Below the pieces are notes generated by a model. The model made no database searches. It was not told the origin of the DNA and saw only the letters and a program-made list of their open reading frames with translations. Positions 12,159-23,702 of a stretch of 64,000 bases of DNA are shown here, piece after piece. The stretch is from Malus domestica. Lineage: Eukaryota; Streptophyta; Magnoliopsida; Rosales; Rosaceae. Positions within the stretch are counted from its first letter, which is position 1; each line of letters starts with the position of its first letter. The translations under genes and the position numbers were made by a program. Where the stretch lies: NCBI RefSeq assembly GCF_042453785.1, contig NC_091673.1, positions 4,657,501 through 4,721,500 on the forward strand, written 5' to 3'.

Positions 12159-13320
12159 ATGGCAATGGGATTTTCATTGTTTGTGTTCCTCCCATTTGCT
12201 TATTTGGCCTTGTGTTCTTCATGGATTCAAGGTATGCTATTTATCCTTCTCAGAATAACTGAAAATAAAAGCGGACAACTGAAAAACGAAATGGTTATCC
12301 AAAAAAATTAGCTAGCCTTGAATGTTGAGAAATGATAATCACATTTTGATTTCTTTCCTGGTTGCAGGACAAAGACTCCCCCACATGACTACTTCAGATG
12401 TCGATCAAGTCTCCGGCAAGTCCTTGACTACATTACCGTTGGAGGAGGCACCGCCGGCTGTCCCCTAGCCGCAACCCTCTCTGAGAAGTTCTTAGTGCTC
12501 TTGGTGGAATGAGGTGGCTCGCCGTATGGAAATCCCTTGATATTAGAAAACAGGAACTATGGGCTCTTATTGCACCAAACTGACGAGTACACATGAGTTG
12601 CGCAACATTTTATCTCCAAGGACGGCGTTTACAATTTCCGAGGGAGAGTTCTAGGAGGAGGATCTGCCATCAACGGCGGAGTTTTCAGCAGAGCAAGTGA
12701 GGACTACGTCGAAAAGGTTGGGTGGAACAAGATGGTGTTGGATGCTTACAAATGGGTGGAGTATAGGAATGCCTTTAAACCTAAACTGACCCCATGGCTG
12801 TATGTTGCTGAGCTTAGCTTTCTTGAAGCAGGAATTTTCCCATACAACGGTTTTAGTCTGGATCATATAGGGGGAACGAAGATTGGCGTGACAACGCGTG
12901 ATGAACGGGGAAGAAGAAACACCTCAGCTGATTTTCTCGCGGCAGGGAATCCAAACTACATCACGCCTCTTTTGAGTGCAGCTGTATCGAGTGCCATCTT
13001 TCATAAGAAAGGTAAGCATGAAAACTGTTGAGATGTGAAGGCCACGCCGCGGGAGTTAAAGCCTGTCAATGGTCCCTATCGATTTTGGTTAAATTCCTAA
13101 GGGTTTTTTTGCAGAGGCAGTAGCTAGAGGAATAAGATTCATCAAGAGCGACGGGAGCTCTTCGCAAACTTACGAAGCTTATCTCAACCCGCGGAAGAAC
13201 TCAAGGAGTTCAACGGGCGATGTGATACTAGCTGCAGGGGCATTAGGCAGCCCTCAAATTTTACTGTCAAGTGGCATTGGCCCTTAGAAACACCGAAACA
13301 AGTTCACATTCCAGTTGAGG
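12159..13320 (+). pseudogene. Second HOTHEAD-like GMC oxidoreductase, truncated pseudogene
   Basis: Tandem copy of the gene at 8687. Exon 1 (12159-12231) encodes the same signal-peptide type ending ALCSSWIQ. Exon 2 (12368-13011) is out of frame after ctccggcaagtccttgact, one base shorter than the sister copy, and has in-frame stops where the sister reads VERGG (tgg aat gag: CGA to TGA) and TSVAQ. Exon 3 starts at 13115, has a stop in the GP-x-H motif (cct tag aaa) and ends near 13320. The whole C-terminal half, with the catalytic His and Asn, is missing. Codon similarity to the neighbour shows a tandem duplication followed by decay. It makes no active enzyme. Confidence 0.88.
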
Positions 13321-13686
13321 TAAATTGCTTAATTAATAAGACAAAAGTCGAGCCGTCATTTTCTAGGGAAGCACTCTATGAACTCTGTGTTAGCGTTATT
13401 TTCGGTGTTCACGTTATAAAAGATTGTGCCAATGTCACATAAAGTCGAGGCGAGTCCCGCTGCTTAATTGTTAAACCGTAACTTTAAATATGAAAATGAA
13501 GCGTAAAAAATTAAAACTAGCAAAGTGCGGATTTCACCGTAAAATGAGAATTACCACAATATATAAAACTAATTTTGAACCTTGAAATCTTGGAGATCCT
13601 GTACAATATTCCTCCTCGTTCCCAGAAATTCATAAGAACAAAATTTTTTTTTTTTTTTTTTTTTTTTTACTAAAGCAACTTTTATT
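13321..13686. other. Spacer with poly-T run
   Basis: No gene seen. A run of about 25 T lies at 13645-13668, close to the 3' end of the minus-strand RING gene, so part of this is likely its 3' untranslated region. Confidence 0.4.
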
Positions 13687-14343
13687 CTAACTCTGCATCG
13701 TATCATCATCACTGGATTGCTCAGAACCCTCACTTGCTCTCCTGCCATTGTGAACAAAAACCCTAACCGTTATCTCCCCGTGGAGCCTCCTCCTCTCTCC
13801 GCTTGCTTCACCGCCCTTCTTCCCCACCTCCTCCTCCTCAAAAGGCATCGTAAACCTGCAGACCGGGCACGACCCACGAAGTTTCAGCCACCTCTCTATA
13901 CAATCCCCATGAAACCTATGCTTGCAAGGCATCTCCTTCGCCACGCCGTCGACCTCAAACTGCTCCAAGCAAATCGAGCACTCAGACCCGACGTCCGCCT
14001 CGACAATCGTGACACTCGGCATGGCGTCAATCGACGCCTTCGACGCAGGCGGCTGACCGTCCTTGCCACCCAGCCCCTGCAGCAGCGAGTCCAGGTCAGA
14101 ATCGCCTCCGATCACGGCCACGCGTTGGTTGAAAGGATCGACGAGAAATATTCGCTCCCGCGGGGTTCGTCTTTCCGGGTTTTCTCCATCTGGGTTTTCC
14201 AGGTCGAGTGTCGCGGTGGAGGCGGAGGCGACTGCACCTAACATTAAGGGCATGAGCACAGAGAGCTCGCGATCTGGACCCCTCCTCGTGAGCCAGTCGA
14301 AAAGGGAAGCGAACTCAGGCGCAAACTCAGCTTCGGAATCCAT
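13687..14343 (-). CDS. RING-H2 E3 ubiquitin ligase (MPSR1/RING1-like)
   Basis: Single-exon protein of 218 residues, predicted soluble. The RING-H2 finger spans about residues 122-163: CSICLEQF, then a CKHRFHGDC block and CPVCR, giving the C-C-C-H-H-C-C-C ligand order. A Glu/Lys-rich tail and an acidic Ser/Asp end follow. The N-terminus (FASLFDWLTRRGPD) and the stretch RIFLVDPFNQRVAVIGG match the small group that includes Arabidopsis At1g26800 (MPSR1), a cytosolic ligase for misfolded proteins; this assignment is from memory. By family it should transfer ubiquitin from an E2 to substrates. No lesion seen. Its 5' end faces the LTR element starting at 14690, which leaves about 340 bp of original upstream sequence. 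Confidence 0.92.
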   Translation of the reverse strand: MDSEAEFAPEFASLFDWLTRRGPDRELSVLMPLMLGAVASASTATLDLENPDGENPERRTPRERIFLVDPFNQRVAVIGGDSDLDSLLQGLGGKDGQPPASKASIDAMPSVTIVEADVGSECSICLEQFEVDGVAKEMPCKHRFHGDCIERWLKLRGSCPVCRFTMPFEEEEVGKKGGEASGERRRLHGEITVRVFVHNGRRASEGSEQSSDDDTMQS

Positions 14344-14684
14344 GAAACTTCTAGGTTTTTTGCGGATTGAAAGCGTAAACAGAGAAATTTTCAGGGAGAT
14401 TTGGGGAAAACGAAAAATGAGAAAAAATTGGAAAAAATTAGAGAATGGGGTTTAGCGATTGCGAGGGGAATGATTTAAGAGGTGACGGGGGAGAATGACC
14501 ACACAAGGAAGAAAGAAGGGTGTAGAAAGATCTGGAACTTCTGGAGAAAACCTAAATGTATCGGGGTTGTTGAGGAGAAATTTTTTTAAATTACGTGTTT
14601 TTATACAAGTAATGTAAAATTTTACATTTTAAGTTATTAAATTTTTTACATACATATTTCATTATTTGCATAGTAACACGTAAT
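14344..14684. other. Upstream region of the RING gene
   Basis: Holds the presumed leader and promoter of the minus-strand RING gene; AT-rich from 14575 on. No separate gene. Confidence 0.4.
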
Positions 14685-14689
14685 GTATC

Positions 14690-15608
14690 TGTTTAGGTCC
14701 AAAATATTGGTTTGGGCCAAGTGTGGAATCATTCTCGGCCCGGAATGATTTATTGTTAGAGTTCGAGTCGGTCGAGCCCCATTAGGAACAAGGAGCGGCC
14801 TGGATAAGGAAGAGGCGTGGGAAACTCTGCGTCTAACAGAAATCCTGATGTGATAAGGAGTCCCGGTGAGATGAGGAGGTCGAGACGCATTTTGAATACG
14901 GCCTGATAGAAAGGCTAGGTCCAAAATCCTGATGGGAGTAGGAGTATTCGAGATGGTGTTTGATTAGAAGAAGAAGTCTTCATTCGAGTAGGGTTTAACT
15001 ACTCGGATTAACTCTGCTTAGGAAGTATCTGACGCTATAAATAGAAGAGGCTGTGCATTGTTCCAATTCAACACACAACTGCCCTAAGCAAACTCTCTCA
15101 ACAACTTTGAGATTTTTATTTTCTCTTTTCGCTGACACATCTTCTGTTGGCATCAACAGCACTGTGAAAGCAACCGGTGATATCTTCAGTCAGCATAGAT
15201 AGCTCTGTCGCCGTAGAATCAGCCGATCTTGCAGCATCTTCCGTTGGCATCAACAGCACTGCGACGAGGGCAGTTGATTACCTATCTAAGTCTCGGTCGA
15301 GAAGAATTTCCGAATCCTTATTGATCGAGGTCATCTCATTAGCCTTCTCGACGAGGTGAGGTGTTACAGCTTACTAAGCTCGGCGCATTGCACGCCGAGT
15401 TATTTTATGATTGGATACTCTCAAGTGGGATTTAGAGTTCGGCATTCAGACGGCCGAACCAGGTTCACTATTAATACTTATATCCGTTTTGAGTATTTGT
15501 GCCTTTACACTTTGCTGTTAATTCGGCGTGAGTTTACTCTGATGAAAACCATCACTGTGACCGAATCCAGCGACAACGATTCGTGAACTTCGTAAGAATA
15601 GTAGCCAC
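14690..15608 (+). repeat. 5' LTR (incomplete) of the PMD-bearing element
   Basis: Direct repeat of 17917-18862. Starts TGTTTAGGTCC. The promoter-like ctataaatag is at about 15036. It includes a hyphenated palindrome ctcggcg...cgccgag near 15375-15400 that is also present in the 3' LTR. Confidence 0.85.
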
Positions 15609-15699
15609 TGCTTCTACCTTTTTCGATGCTCGGCTGCCTGGGAATTGAAAGCCAATTCAATAACAATAAGGATATATATATCTAAATATATAAAGAAAG

Positions 15700-17400
15700 T
15701 TATATACCATGGGTAGCCTCTTTAGGTTGGGGAGCAGGAGCCTTGTGGGGACGATCGCCAAGGATCTTGTTAATGACATCTTCGATCGGTGCGCTGAAGA
15801 AGCTATGAGTGTATTCTTCCCACCAATCGTCGAAGGTATCGGTGCTAAGAGATTCTGGAGTGACCGGTCGAAGGCGGAGTTTTTGGCATCGCTCATGGAA
15901 CTTATTTTTGGCGTCATTGCACTCATTCTCTAAAGAACCAGGTTCGCGTCCGCAACTTAGGACGAATCGTGAGGAGAGAATGGGGACCGGGTAACCTTGG
16001 AGGTAGCCAAGTTACCGAGCGAGGAAGTTGGGATGATACACTTCCCAACCTGCTCGACGACCATCACAGCCGAGTGGTAGGTCGTAGGTAAGCACGAAAG
16101 ACCCCCAAGATTGAAGAAGGTCAGCATCTTCATCCGCGCCCCACGCTGATGTAGGAAGCCTGATCGACGAAGGGTATTCTCGACGACGACAGATCAGGAG
16201 CTCGTAGTTAGAAAGGTCGTCGAGAGCGAAAAAGTATTTAAACACCTATTCAGCTTGGTGAGGGGGTGTTGGCCGAGAAGCCAGCTGAGGGCCGAGCGCT
16301 TCCGTGGGCGAGAAATCAGCAATCGTTGGCCGAAGAGGGGTGAAGTAGACCTGCAGTCAGAGTTGGAAGACCTAGAGGGGACCATTATGGTGCGGGTCGA
16401 CCTTATCTAGGGTCGTATCGGCCAAGCAGCGTAGGAAATGGGCGAGAATGGTCGGGCTGAGTGTCAGAGTGTGACCGCTAGCTAAGGCTTCGGGCACTGG
16501 CATGTTCTCGACCAAACATTTGTTGGATTTGGTACAACAGATAAATTTGTTGTACCAATAGAAGAGGAAAGCCTCGTGTTCCCCTTCTCGCAGAACCTCT
16601 TCTCATCGGTCGGTAAAATGGAGATAGAGGGTGTTATAGTTGAAGAAGTTCTTATGAAGTTTGTGAAGTTTGTGAACTTCTTCTTTCGAAGGTGTTTGGC
16701 CTTCACCGCTCAGCGTCTCAAGGGCCCATTTGTCGAAAAGCGCTTTCAGGTCAAGGTTCGACGAGTACCCAGAGACGACGGCGTCGATTGGGACCCCAGT
16801 CGGGGAAGTCCCTAAGATGGCAATAATGTCAAGAATGGTGGGACCAATGGGGCCGAGAGGGAGGACCATGTTGTTAATGGCCGAACACTAGAAACATAAG
16901 GCTGCTAGGAGAAGCTCCTTGTCCAGGACAACTTCTATGGATGAGAGATGAATGGCGTCATAGATGCTTAGGGCTTTCCATTGCTTGCCGAAGAGTTTTT
17001 CCATTCGTACGACCCAAGCTGCCCAGGCTGTAGTGGTCGAGGGCCATGAACCTTGAGGCCTTGCCAGGTCCTACTTCGACCATTCAAACCCTTGCAATAA
17101 GGGTGATAGACAGTGCTCCTTGAGAAGTTCAGTGATGGTTAGTGGTACCGCCGCTTTGAAGAGAGGACCAAGGATTTGATGAGGGGTGCTCATGTCACTT
17201 TCAAAACGTATGGTTTTGATCGAACTTCGATCAATAATTTTCTGGCATTGGTCATATTGCTTGGAAAGCTTGGAGATGAAGGAGGCCATTGTAAGTGGGT
17301 TGAAGATGCGACGCAAGAGGAGTTTTCTGGGTTGGGGATTTAAAGACGAAGATCTGGAAGAAGGGGATTCACTGGAGAGCAATGGCAAGGAATTTCAGAG
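15700..17400 (-). pseudogene. Plant mobile domain (PMD) protein remnant inside the LTR element
   Basis: Read on the minus strand, several stretches match the PMD (aminotransferase-like plant mobile domain) proteins common in Rosaceae annotation: MSTPHQILGPLFKAAVPLTI, VLPLGPIGPTILDIIAILGT, FLFYWYNKF, YFFALDDLSN and SSIRLPTSAWG, in the expected N-to-C order. PMD proteins (MAIL1/MAIN in Arabidopsis) act in transposon silencing and genome stability; related copies travel with transposons. This copy is broken in several places. It lies antisense to the LTRs and in the place where coding domains would normally be. Confidence 0.7.
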
Positions 17401-17916
17401 AATTTGAAAGCGTAAAGTATAAATGAAGGAATTTCGGTATTTATAGAATTGTGGAAGGAAGGGCAATCATTTGAAATTCAAAATGAAGGGTAAAATCGAA
17501 CGAAGAATTCGCTAATCATTATGAACATTCAGAGAATCCAATTGAGAAGACCGAGGGTTTCGTGTTTTAGGGGGCGCATGATTGCATGTGGCGACGAGAT
17601 TTACAGTGAAAGATGTTTTGGCATCTGCACGATGTTGAATGGTTCACGAATCAAGGTGGCATGGTTGTTTCAGCAACAAGGTCATGATAGTAAGACGGTT
17701 CAGTGAGCCGCACGCTTTAAATGTCACTATTAGGGGTTAGCCGTGTTAAAGGATGCCACGTGGTGGATTGGTCAGCAGGATCGAGATCGTACAAATCGTG
17801 CTCCATAAATGCGCCTTGGAAATAGAGTATTTGGATTCTGAGTATTAGTTTCGCTTCTTCAAGGTCAGAGCTCGACCGAAGAATTTAGGTCGAAGACCTC
17901 AGAAGCGAGGGGGCAA

Positions 17917-19083
17917 TGTTTAGGCCCAAATATTGGTTTGGGCCGAGTGTGGAATCATTCTCGGCCCATAAGGATTTATTGTTAGAGGTCGTCTTGTTCA
18001 TGGCCGCTTAATTGGAGTCGGTCAAGCCCCATTGGGAAAATGAGCGGCCTGGATAAGGAAGAGGCGTGGGAAACTCTGCGTCTAACAGAAATCCTGATGT
18101 GATAAGGAGTCCCGGTGAGATGAGGAGGTCAAGACGCATTTTGAATACGACCTGATAGAAAGGCTAGGTCCAAAATCCTGATGGGAGTATGAGTATTCGA
18201 GATGGTGTTTGATTAGAAGAAGAAGTCCTCATCCGAGTAGGGTTTCACTACTCAGATTAACTCTACTTAGGAAGTATCTGACGCTATAAATAAAGGAGGA
18301 TGTGCATTGTTCAAAGCCTCTTCCAATTCAACACACAACTACCCTGCGCAAACTCTCTCAACAACTTTGAGATTTTTATTTTCTCTTTTCGCTGACACAT
18401 CTTCTGTTGGCATCAACAGCACTGTGAAAACAACCGTTGATATCTTCAGTTGGCATAGATAACTCTGTCGCCGTAGAATCAGCCGATCTCGCAGCATCTT
18501 CTGTTGGCATCAACAGCACTGCGGCGATGGCGGTTGGTTACCTATCCAAGTCTCGATCGAGAAAGATTTCTGAATCCTTATTGATCGAGGTCATCTCATT
18601 AGCCTTCTCGGCGAGGTGAGGTGTTACAGTTTACTGAGCTCGGCGCATTGCACGCCGAGTTATTTTATGATTGGATACTCTCAAGTGGGATTTAGAGTTC
18701 AGCATTCAGACGGCCGAACCACGTTCACTATTAAGACTTATATCCGCTTTGAGTATTTGTGCTCTTACACTTTAGTGTCGATTCGGCGTGAGTTTACTCT
18801 GACGAATACCATCACTGTGACCGAATCCAACGACGACGATTCGTGAACTTCGTAAGAATAGTAGCCTTGTCTTCAGGTTCGAGAACCCAAAAGGCCGAAA
18901 CGTGTTCTTTCCTTGGTCGCAATCGCAAGACGCAGAAGTCAGCCGCGCACCCAACGCAACATCAACAAATTTTACTCCTCGGCCGACGAGTTGGCACACC
19001 CCGCATTCAACCGAATGACGTAATTAGCTTATAGATTACTCGGCCTGCACGCCACGTAGGCTTGGTAGTTTTTAGGGTCAACA
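17917..19083 (+). repeat. 3' LTR of the PMD-bearing element
   Basis: 1167 bp, TGTTTAGGCCC to GGGTCAACA, followed directly by the GTATC target duplication. It preserves about 220 bp at its 3' end (from about 18863) that has no counterpart in the 5' LTR. Confidence 0.85.
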
Positions 19084-19088
19084 GTATC

Positions 19089-19600
19089 CTTTTGTGTTTT
19101 GGTCACATTGAAAAATCTTTCATTGTAGAGGATGAAAATTTTTTCAGTGTGACTGGAACACGAAAAGTACATCATGTATCATTACACAAATAGTATAATG
19201 TGTATTAAAAAATTAATAACTTTAAAAATAAATATTTGACCACTTATATAAATATACGTAATGTACTATTTGTATTCCAATTACAATAATTTTTTTTAAG
19301 AAGATAGGTGGGACTACTGTCACACTACACGTGGCGTATGAACTAAAATTATGTTTTTTTTTTTTTGTTTATTATATTTATAAAAAAATAACAATATTCA
19401 CACCTTTAGTTCTTACATAATTTTAATTTTTTACCGTTAAATCGAATGATATGAATTAAGAGATAAAATCCCAATAAAATAAATAGAAAATTGACATACA
19501 CCCTCGCCTAGCTAAGACGACATTGCTTTCTGGTACATTCAAGCCCGATCCGCCAAACCGGAAACTGTGCCTCTCCGCCAGAATGCACGCTACGAAACTT
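19089..19600. other. AT-rich spacer
   Basis: No gene recognised. T-rich and A-rich runs; nothing repetitive beyond low complexity. Confidence 0.4.
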
Positions 19601-19901
19601 CCAAAATTAGTGCAATTTTAACTTTCTGAAAAGACCGCACGCAAGGTGTTTGATGAAATTCCTCAACGACCTTCTTTTGAACATAAAAGTGGTTTGGGTA
19701 TGGCTCTTGCGAATGCTGCTGCTCTCAAGTTCTCGACTTCTGCGTTTTTGGATCTTCGTTCGGCAACTTCCATCTTTCAAATTCAACCCATGCAGCAGAC
19801 TGGAAGAACAAGTGGATGATCCCAACTTACACTACTTGTGCTGCTGTGCATGCAACTCTGTGTTATTGGTTTACTGTTAAAGCTTGGGTTTCGTGTAGGT
19901 T

Positions 19902-20273
19902 TCTCGGTGAAGCCGTTCGTTATGAGAGCGAGGGGGAATGCCAGGACGGATAGTGCGAAAACACGAAACAGAAGAATGCAGAAGAAGGTAATGTCATTGT
20001 CATCTTCCCTGCATTTGATGAAATATGTGTGTATTGGTTGCTTTGGTTTCTGATCCGCCGGAATTGCTGTCTTTTTTTCGCTTCTGAATCAGTATAACGG
20101 CACGTCCAAAGACCGAGGAAGCTGCTAAACGTCTCAGTGAGGAGTTCGTCAAGGCCTGCAATGAACTTAACATACATGAAATATCATCTTATGATCGCAA
20201 CGGTTTTGCTACTGGGGAAAGGATTCAGGCATTCGAGATTGCAATTTCTCAGCATGGTTTCTTGTCCAGATAG
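19902..20273 (+). pseudogene. Organellar ribosomal protein uL18 family remnant
   Basis: The first part encodes a basic stretch with RARGNARTDSAKTRNRR up to a GT donor at 19988. After an AG at 20091-20092 the sequence resumes as YNGTSK. Later the frame EEAAKRLSEEFVKACNELNI followed by SSYDRNGF and AFEIAISQHGF runs to a stop at 20271. This order fits uL18 (L18p/L5e family), whose C-terminal signature is the xYDRxG...GR..A block. The central part, normally about 45 residues with the RPRLSVF and strand-forming segments, is missing between the two, and the frames do not agree, so the gene is dead. The upstream stretch 19620-19830 also looks weakly coding (TARKVFDEIPQRPSF) and could be its 5' part or another fragment. 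Confidence 0.6.
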
Positions 20274-20554
20274 ATTTGTATGCGCGTGAATTCTATACAT
20301 CAACTCCACCTCTATTATACTATATCCTATGGCGTTGCTACATAGTATGAACTAAAATATACAGCAATCGTAGGCTCGTTACTGAAACAACTCTCTCCTC
20401 TTTTAGTTAGCGCCTTGGTAGGGTCTCGGCTTTGGTCAATCTCGGTCATCTACTCTCAGACAAAATGATCGGGCTAACCAAGATTTCTCTCTTCAACTTC
20501 GGAGGTTGATCGCGACTAAAAGGTTCCGATATGGAACGAATGATCTAACTGTGT

Positions 20555-23500
20555 CTACCTATCACCACCACAGCATTTAGCAACTTGCCCTTCTTGAATT
20601 TTCTGCCAGAGACACAGCATCTCCCTGGGACCTTGGTAATGTGCAACGACATACCCGTCCTTGCATCCTTCGTTGTAGACCTTCTCTTCCTTCTCATACC
20701 GTACGTTTAGACCCTCCTTTTTCATATCCGCGATCCAGATACCCATCGCCACGTCTTCCAGCTTAAACATCTGATCATAACAAAGCAGTGTTCTCTTTCA
20801 GATACAGAAACCGTTCCAAATTAAAACTTTCTTCCTTTCGATTCAGAAGCTATAGTGATAGACTGGTTGCAAAACGTAGATTGTTTCTTACCTTTAATCT
20901 GCCCTTTTTATATCGCTGGGAAACTGCCTTTGCTATGTCATTCGATACCACATAACCAGGACCGTGCGCCCAAGGTGGGTAAGTTGCTTCAGGCCATTCC
21001 TTCATTACCGCAGCAGACACAGCGAACGGGAAAAAATGTGAGAAGCAGAATACAATTTCTTTAACCTTTTACAACGATAAACTACGCATCAATTTAAGAT
21101 ATTGTAATTTGATTCCTAATTTGGGGAACAAACTCAGTTGTACCACGGCTTGCAAAGTTGGCAAAGTGTAGAAAATTACCTCATTGCTGATATACCACTT
21201 GCTATCTGGACTTCGATGAGGTCGAGAATCTGAGTTAATGAGGCCATAGAGCAAGCCACGATTCACTTTGATCCTGTGTAAGGAAGCTAGCACTTCATCC
21301 ACACGAACAAATGCATCGTCATCCGTCTTCATAACGAACTTCGCTGAAACAACCTCCGTCTGTTGAAGCGATCAAATCAATTAGAAAAAGAAGAGATATC
21401 CCCACGCCACGCACTCAAGAAAAAGTAAGGATTTTACCCCAAAGATGCAGATGGCCAAAGTTTTCCAGGTAATGAGGCCATAGTAATCAACAAAAGGCAT
21501 CAGCTGTATGTCTCCATAGGTTTGTGCCTCGTTCCAAAGCTCCTCGTTCACTATTTGGTTCTTATGCTGCATTACGTTACAAACTCGATGAATAATTTAG
21601 CAAAAGGACTCAAAGAAAACATAACAAAAATATAGAAAAGACAGCGTAAATATGGTTTGGTGAAAACAGTCATAAATTTTGCACATTGATGAGCAACATG
21701 CCCGATGATGGAGAAAAAACTGTTGTAATAACAAAGAACAAGGTTTCACATGTGAGCTCACCAAACCAACAAAAAATCGAACTGAAACTGCCCCTGATCG
21801 CACAGCTGCATACTGCATCCATGTTCTTCGAACTGCCATCCTTCGTTTAAAATTGTTTGCGGTAGAGAAAACACCAATAAAGAGATCCATTTGTTTGTGA
21901 GGAGAGAGAGGTGCAGATTTGAGTTCTTCTAAATTAATTATGTTCTCCGACTCCTCTGATGTGGGTAAACCGCTGGCTAGGACAGAAACTAATTTCAAGT
22001 CCCCAGATATCCTTACTTCATTAACAAGCCATGGCTCCAAAGTCTGAACAGAAAACCAGGAAAACAGCATATGAATTCACTGGGACTTTACGTTTTAATT
22101 CCAAAAGCAACAAGAAGAACTAAATTTGAAGAACTTACTTCGCGGAATGCAAAAGATGTTAGATGCTTCCCATCAACGGTCATTTGGATTCCTTCTGAAC
22201 CAACTCTAAGTGTAGCAACAAATGGATAACCTTGCTTAAATGGAAAGTATCTTCTGGACTTTGATCCATCTTGCACAGTTGAAACCTGCCTTGAAACATT
22301 GGAACGCATCCTCTGCTCTTCAGTTTTTCCAACAATCTTGTTGCATTGGTCCAATTCATCCACTGGCAATCATTAACAATTTAAGATAAGGAAAGAGTAA
22401 AAATAAATAGGCCTTATAAACTACACAGAAACAAGTAACTGAGCATGGTTTCACATGGAAACATTACGATCAGTTGCATGCTATGACCCAAACGTAAAAA
22501 GAATTATAGACAACTATCACCAGTAACTGCACCAAATAGCTTATTGAAGACAGCCTTCTTCTGGATAAATTGAATCCTTGAGGCAAAATATGGGTTGAAT
22601 ATGTTTCTTAACTTATAGCAGAAATACTATGTGTCTAACGTAGGTAATGCAATTATCAACTTTCTTGGACTAACAAAGTAATAATTTTTATTTAATAGGG
22701 TCGAACATAATATGCATTACTGGTAAAGAAAAGAGTTTATCTGTTGGATGCACACCATGACGTGAAAAGGAAGAATGGGCTACAAAGCTATTGACAAACT
22801 GTTTCATGTTACTGTAACTGCAATTCTACTATTTGTCACCGGGCACAATAAGTCAATGAATTATCAACTGTAATATGTCAAACAAATCTACATACTAAAT
22901 CTTTGATATAGTCGACTAATAGAAAAAGAGGCGGCAAGTTACCTTTATTATTCTTTTCAGGAGTTGGGGATGGGCAACGCTCCTCTTCACCCCAATCATG
23001 AGCAACAGTCCATGTGTTCTGGACAATTACGGGGTCCTCAGTTACCTTATCACCATTTAGCCTAACATTATAATGCAATATAATGGGTGGGTCGGGCTCC
23101 CCTGGAAGAGGCTCCCCTGTCAAGTCAATTCGAAAGTTTCCAAGAAGTCCATTCGGAATGCCGATAACTGTAATTGAAGAACCTTGAGTTAGGCCACAAG
23201 GGACCCGCAACTTAGAAACACTATTGTCGAATCCTGTCCCATTCATTTTATTAAGAAAATGAGGACATTGCTTTTCTTTTGCTTTCCCAGGTGAAATTTC
23301 ATTTGTGTAACCAAGTCTTTGCTCTTCAACCGAAGCCATAAGACTATTCCATGCAACTCCAGCTTCCTTTATAGCATCCACCCCATTAGGCAAACCATGA
23401 GCTTGATTAATCAGATGTTTCAAAAGGTTCCATGTCTGCATATTTTGCCGCTCTTCATTGGATACATTCCTCTGAGCAAAGAGGCTAAAGACTATAGTCT

Positions 23501-23702
23501 CTCCAGAAATCACTTCAGCAGTATTCTCTGGATTCTGAACTGCAGGTGGAGTAGTATCTAACCATTCAAGAGGATTACTAATATTCGTGTAGAATGCATT
23601 GGTTAAGAAACTATCCCCAGCAGGATAGTTTATGATGCCATATCTCAAAACTAGCAGCATGAATAGACATGCAGCCACAATACCGCCATACGATTTCTTC
23701 AT
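20555..23702 (-). CDS. Hydroxyproline O-galactosyltransferase, GALT3-type
   Basis: Golgi type II membrane enzyme of CAZy family GT31 with an N-terminal galectin domain. Relatives add the first galactose to hydroxyproline of arabinogalactan proteins. Seven exons on the minus strand: 23702-22943, 22362-22139, 22043-21762, 21566-21438, 21359-21180, 20999-20892, 20770-20555; total 632 residues with consistent phases. The membrane anchor is residues 7-24. The galectin domain is about 170-380 ([30 protein letters not shown]). The GT31 domain is about 405-620: [20 protein letters not shown], the metal-binding KTDDDAF (DxD-like), EDVAMGIW, and the Cys-rich end. It looks intact. A 1.7-kb 5' region up to about 25.4 kb probably includes leader exons. 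The subgroup is chosen on full-length resemblance to Arabidopsis GALT3 as I recall it. Confidence 0.93.

Larger units (their letters stand above)
14690..19083 (+). mobile_element. Non-autonomous LTR element with antisense PMD gene
   Basis: The outer ends are TGTTTAGG and GGTCAACA, flanked by the 5-bp duplication GTATC (14685-14689, 19084-19088). The 3' LTR is 17917-19083 (1167 bp), preceded by a purine tract gaagcgaggggg. The 5' LTR starts at 14690 and matches for about 0.9 kb; its remainder is not recognisable. Both LTRs carry a TATA-like ctataaat. The interior has no gag or pol domains that I can see. Instead, the minus strand of about 15.7-17.4 kb encodes a broken plant-mobile-domain protein. 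Compared by eye over about 250 bp, the LTRs differ at some 4-5% of positions, which suggests an insertion a few million years old. Several breaks. Confidence 0.85.

Noticed and set aside
8687-13320. Functional mandelonitrile lyase genes
   Set aside because: The second active-site residue is Asn in the HOTHEAD-type SPGTNP motif, and both copies are disrupted.
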